DNA of 64,000 nt from Paraburkholderia caffeinitolerans (GTDB lineage: Bacteria > Pseudomonadota > Gammaproteobacteria > Burkholderiales > Burkholderiaceae), in contig NZ_CADIKL010000007.1 of NCBI RefSeq assembly GCF_902859945.1, positions 1 to 64,000 of the forward strand, read 5' to 3'. The translations under genes were made by a program, and so were the position numbers. The first letter of the stretch is position 1, and each line of letters starts with the position of its first letter. Below the pieces are notes generated by a model. The model did no database searches. It worked only from the letters and a program-made list of their open reading frames with translations, and had not been told where the DNA came from. Below are positions 61,079 to 64,000 of this stretch, piece by piece.

Positions 61079-61717
61079 TCACATCTTCTTGGCGCGGATT
61101 TGGGCGATGATGAAGTCCATCACCTGGAGCGTGCCCGGCAGGCTGTTGGTCGCGGCCGGACCCGTCTCGTACTTGCCCTGGATGGCGATGGTCGGCACGC
61201 CGTCGATCTTGTACGCGCTTTCCATGGCCTTGCCGCGCTGGAGCGAGCTTTGCGTCGAGAACGAGTTGTACGCTTCCATGTACTTCTTCGGATCGACGCC
61301 TTGCGTGGCGAGGAACTTCGCCTGGTCTTCGGGCGTGAGCAGGTAGTTCTTGTTCACATGGATCTCATGGAAGATGACCGGCGTGAGCTTCTGCGTGAGG
61401 CCGAGCGCGTCGAGCGCGTAGAGCATCTTCGAATGCGGGATGAAGTCGTCGCGGAACGCGACCGGTATGCGCTTGAACACGACGTCCGGGCCTTGCTTCT
61501 TGATCCAGTCTTCGAGCAGCGGGTCGAACTCGTTGCAGTGCGGGCAGCCGTACCACATGAACTCGATGACCTGGATCTTGCCCGCGGGCACGTCGAGCGG
61601 CTGCACGGCCTTGAGGACCGTGTAGTCCTTGCCGGCAACAGGCGCTTCGGGCGAGGCGTGGGCCGCACCGGCCAGCATCGAGAGCGAGACCAAAAGCGTT
61701 CCGAGAAGTCGTTTCAT
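61079..61717 (-). CDS. dsbA: Thiol:disulfide interchange protein DsbA
   Basis: The 212-residue periplasmic oxidase has a signal peptide (MKRLLGTLLVSLSMLAGAAHA), then the CPHC active site (C58-C61) in EFMWYGCPHCNEF, and the cis-Pro loop DGVPTIAI (near 172). It introduces disulfides into secreted proteins. It lies between the SPOR protein and SDR genes in the order usual in Burkholderia. Confidence 0.92.
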   Translation of the reverse strand: MKRLLGTLLVSLSMLAGAAHASPEAPVAGKDYTVLKAVQPLDVPAGKIQVIEFMWYGCPHCNEFDPLLEDWIKKQGPDVVFKRIPVAFRDDFIPHSKMLYALDALGLTQKLTPVIFHEIHVNKNYLLTPEDQAKFLATQGVDPKKYMEAYNSFSTQSSLQRGKAMESAYKIDGVPTIAIQGKYETGPAATNSLPGTLQVMDFIIAQIRAKKM

Positions 61718-61764
61718 AGCGTGTTATTCCAGTGGACGGGGCCGGCGGCGTCCGGCGAGGCGGT

Positions 61765-61789
61765 GCGCGAGCGCGTCATGCGCTCGCGC
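61765..61789. other. Perfect 10-bp hairpin between the SPOR gene and dsbA
   Basis: GCGCGAGCGC and GCGCTCGCGC flank a GTCAT loop. There is no T-run, so it is not an ordinary intrinsic terminator. It may stabilise or attenuate the transcript between two co-oriented genes. Confidence 0.4.
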
Positions 61790-61808
61790 GGGTGAGGCAT
61801 CAGGTGGG

Positions 61809-62663
61809 TTATTGCTTCGTGAAGCGGATCACAGCGGTGTCGATTCCGGCGTCAGACAGACGCTGACGGTTCGAGTTCATGTCGTCGAATTTCGAGAACG
61901 GCCCGATGCGCACGCGGTAGTACGTGACACCGCCCGCGTCGCGCTGCGTCACCTTCGACTCGAAACCCTGGAACGCGAGACGCGCGCGTTGCTGCTCGGC
62001 GTCCGCCGAGGTCTTGTACGCGCCCACCTGCAGGAAGTAGCCGGTGTTGGCGTCGGCGGCCGTGGGTGCGCCGGGCTGCGCGGGCTTGGCTGCGCTGTTT
62101 GCGTTATTTGCATTAGGCGCGGGGATGGCGTTGGGCGCCTTCTGCGGCTGATTGTTGGCGAGCTGCTGCGCGGGCGCGTTCGGCGCCTGCGGCTTCGGCG
62201 CGGCGGCCGAGGCATTGCTGCCGGTCGAGGGCTTGGGCGCGACCGCGACGCCGTTATTGGCCCCGTTGTTGGCCCCGCTATTGGCCCCGCTATTGGCCCC
62301 GTTGTCGGCGGAACCCGACGGCGGCACTTCGACGATCTGCGGCTCTTCGAGCATGCCCGAGGATTGCGACTGGTTCGTGGTCTGGCCCGGTGCGGTGTTC
62401 GGCGGCGTGCTTTGCGCGGCTTGCGGCGGCACCGGCTGGCCAGGCGTCTTGCCTTGCAGCACGCGGTTCGGATCGTATTGTCCGGGCTGGCTCGCGTCGG
62501 CGGGCGGGGCGACCTTCGCGACGAACGGCGTGGGCGAGCGCGTGATATAGAGCGCCACGACCACCGCGATCGCAAGGCCGACAATCAGGCCCAGCACGAC
62601 ACCGAGAAAAGTACCCCCGGACTGTTTCGACTGCTGCTTCGTAGTGCGGCGCGGTTTTGCCAT
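61809..62663 (-). CDS. SPOR-domain membrane protein
   Basis: The 284-residue protein has an N-terminal cytoplasmic basic stretch (MAKPRRTTKQQSKQ), one transmembrane helix (GVVLGLIVGLAIAVVVALYI, about 21-40), a long Pro/Ala/Asn-rich periplasmic linker with NGAN/SGAN repeats, and a C-terminal SPOR domain (GYFLQVGAYKTSADAEQQRA near 211-230; YYRVRIGPFSKFDD). SPOR domains bind denuded septal peptidoglycan, so it is probably a division-site protein of FtsN type. It lies downstream of argS. Confidence 0.88.
   Translation of the reverse strand: MAKPRRTTKQQSKQSGGTFLGVVLGLIVGLAIAVVVALYITRSPTPFVAKVAPPADASQPGQYDPNRVLQGKTPGQPVPPQAAQSTPPNTAPGQTTNQSQSSGMLEEPQIVEVPPSGSADNGANSGANSGANNGANNGVAVAPKPSTGSNASAAAPKPQAPNAPAQQLANNQPQKAPNAIPAPNANNANSAAKPAQPGAPTAADANTGYFLQVGAYKTSADAEQQRARLAFQGFESKVTQRDAGGVTYYRVRIGPFSKFDDMNSNRQRLSDAGIDTAVIRFTKQ
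62251..62310 (-). repeat. Five 12-bp tandem repeats in the SPOR gene linker
   Basis: CCGTTATTGGCC, CCGTTGTTGGCC, CCGCTATTGGCC (twice) and CCGTTGTCGGCG are adjacent 12-base units. They encode the NGAN/SGAN tetrapeptides of the periplasmic linker. The array is in frame and may vary in copy number between strains. Confidence 0.75.
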
Positions 62664-62804
62664 CGTCTGAATCACCTGCAAACAAGAGAATCTGGAACGG
62701 CGCGTATCCGCGTGCGGATGCGCCCCAAACATGTCGTGCGCGGCTTCGCGCGGCGCGCCGGCGGCGGGTTGGCTTCCGGCGAGCCGCATGCGAAGCGAGT
62801 CGTG

Positions 62805-64000
62805 TTACATGCGCTCGGGCGCCGACACGCCGATCACGGCGAGGCCGTTCGCGAGCACCTGGCGCGTGGCCGCGAGCAGCGCCACGCGCGCGTCGCGCAC
62901 GGCGGCATCGTCGACGAGAACGCGTTCGGCATTGTAGAACGAGTGAAACTCAGCCGCGAGTTCGCGCAAATAGAACGCCACGGCGTGCGGCGCGAGTTCC
63001 GTGGCGGCATGCGTGAGCATGTCGGGGAACTCGCCGAGTTTTGCGATGAGCGCGAGCGCGCGCTCGCTGTCGAGCGGCGCGAGGTCGACCTTGGGCAGCG
63101 CGGCCAGATTGCCGCCGTGCTTGCCTTGCCAGTCGCCGAGGATCGACGAGATGCGTGCATGCGCGTATTGCACGTAGTACACGGGGTTTTCGTCGTTTTC
63201 CTTGAGCGCGAGGTCGATGTCGAACACGAACTCGGTGTCGGCCTTGCGCGAGATGAGGAAGAAGCGCACGGCGTCGCGGCCGCGGCGGATGGTGGCCTCG
63301 TCGAGCAGGTCGGGCGCGACTTCGCTGCCCGGGTTCGCGCCGCCCGACCATTCGATCAGGTCGCGCACGGTCACGTAGCTGCCCGCGCGCTTGGAGATCT
63401 TCACTTCCTGGCCGTCGCGCATCACGGTGACCATCTTGTGCAGCACGTAGTCGGGGTAGCCCTTCGGGATGCCCACGCCGAGCGCCTGCAGGCCCGCGCG
63501 CACGCGTGCGATGGTGCCGTGGTGGTCCGAGCCCTGGATGTTGATGACCTTGGTGAAGCCGCGTTCCCACTTGGTCACGTGGTAGGCGACGTCGGGCAGG
63601 AAATACGTATAGGTGCCGTCGGACTTGCGCATCACGCGGTCCTTGTCGTCGCCGTAGTCGGTGGTCTTGAGCCACAGCGCGCCGTCCTGCTCGTAGGTCT
63701 GGCCCGAGGCGATGAGCGCCTCGACGGTCTTCTCGACGCGACCTTCCGTGTACAGCGACGACTCGAGGTAGTAACGGTCGAACTTCACGCCGAACGCCTG
63801 CAGATCCAGATCCTGCTCGTGGCGCAGGTACGCGACGGCGAAGCGGCGGATCGCTTCGAGGTCCTCGGGGTCCCCCGCGCCCTTCACGGGCTCGCCGTCC
63901 TTGGCGGCGACGGTCGCGCCGGCGAGGTAGTCGCGCGCGATGTCGGCGATGTATTCGCCGTTGTACGCCGCTTCGGGCCAGCCTGCGTCGCCGGGTTTGA
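62805..64000 (-). CDS. argS: Arginyl-tRNA synthetase, C-terminal part (runs off right edge)
   Basis: About 398 residues are visible with no start in the window; the frame continues upstream of residue [20 protein letters not shown]. Visible parts are the KMSKS-type loop [38 protein letters not shown], and the C-terminal anticodon-binding DALR domain ([14 protein letters not shown], then [13 protein letters not shown]). It charges tRNA-Arg. The gene order argS - SPOR - dsbA is the usual Burkholderia one. Confidence 0.93.
   Translation of the reverse strand, partial: KPGDAGWPEAAYNGEYIADIARDYLAGATVAAKDGEPVKGAGDPEDLEAIRRFAVAYLRHEQDLDLQAFGVKFDRYYLESSLYTEGRVEKTVEALIASGQTYEQDGALWLKTTDYGDDKDRVMRKSDGTYTYFLPDVAYHVTKWERGFTKVINIQGSDHHGTIARVRAGLQALGVGIPKGYPDYVLHKMVTVMRDGQEVKISKRAGSYVTVRDLIEWSGGANPGSEVAPDLLDEATIRRGRDAVRFFLISRKADTEFVFDIDLALKENDENPVYYVQYAHARISSILGDWQGKHGGNLAALPKVDLAPLDSERALALIAKLGEFPDMLTHAATELAPHAVAFYLRELAAEFHSFYNAERVLVDDAAVRDARVALLAATRQVLANGLAVIGVSAPERM

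Noticed and set aside
1-64000. CRISPR array or rRNA operon
   Set aside because: No regularly spaced direct repeats and no rRNA-like sequence were seen in the window.

Overview
The window looks like a piece of a Burkholderiaceae chromosome, most likely Paraburkholderia, Burkholderia or Caballeronia. The basis is the very high GC, GCG/CGC-rich codon use, two trimeric Porin_4-type porins, DUF4148 and DUF3309 small proteins, and the argS - SPOR protein - dsbA - SDR order at the right end. The genus is inferred from gene content, not from a search.

Region 1 (1 to about 11,735) is a less GC-rich integrated island. An operon reading leftwards from 10,176 encodes a small MerR-like regulator, a DNA cytosine-5 methyltransferase with a ~300-residue N-terminal extension, a Z1 superfamily-II helicase-like ATPase, a PD-(D/E)XK (DUF4420) nuclease, a GHKL (MORC/MutL-like) ATPase, two accessory proteins (one resembling DUF6339) and a Vsr mismatch endonuclease. 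This is a restriction/defence cassette of the kind predicted for prokaryotic MORC-like ATPases. vsr is cut by the end of an IS66-like element that runs off the left edge. A tyrosine integrase (10,450-11,595) and the 3' part of a tRNA-Ala(CGC) gene mark the right boundary. Just outside lies a 22-codon remnant of a second, related integrase, so the tRNA site has been used before.

Region 2 (11,914-24,095) is core-like. It holds an SRPBCC protein, a porin, a membrane protein, a DUF4148 protein, a three-gene bufferin operon (bufA1-bufB-bufC; copper-binding peptide and its maturation enzymes), a DUF2239 gene whose promoter carries two ACCCGGGT palindromes, a nucleobase permease, a Na+/H+ antiporter and an EAL phosphodiesterase with a YkuI_C-like sensor.

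Region 3 (24,115-43,882) carries a giant indolepyruvate ferredoxin oxidoreductase, a KirBac potassium channel, a lacI - AGE isomerase - fructokinase operon for mannose/fructose, small DUF3309 and secreted proteins, a BASS-family transporter, a second porin, a LysR regulator, a nitronate monooxygenase divergent from a fluoroacetate-type dehalogenase, an Lrp/EamA divergent pair, and DUF445.

Region 4 (44,166-51,376, mostly minus strand) has an MBL hydrolase - MaoC - DUF1289 - YbaK - HMG-CoA lyase - 2-hydroxyacid dehydrogenase run, an RBBP9-like hydrolase, and translationally coupled pta-ackA.

Region 5 (51,820-64,000) has a PhaC-like DUF3141 protein followed by fabI, divergent from pta-ackA. It continues with an RW-repeat secreted protein, two glycan-related genes, an ABC peptide-binding protein, an SDR enzyme, dsbA, a SPOR-domain protein and the 3' part of argS.

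The most unusual parts are the MORC/Z1 defence cassette with its IS-broken vsr and palindromic operator, and the DUF2239 operator pair. No complete tRNA or rRNA gene and no CRISPR array was seen.
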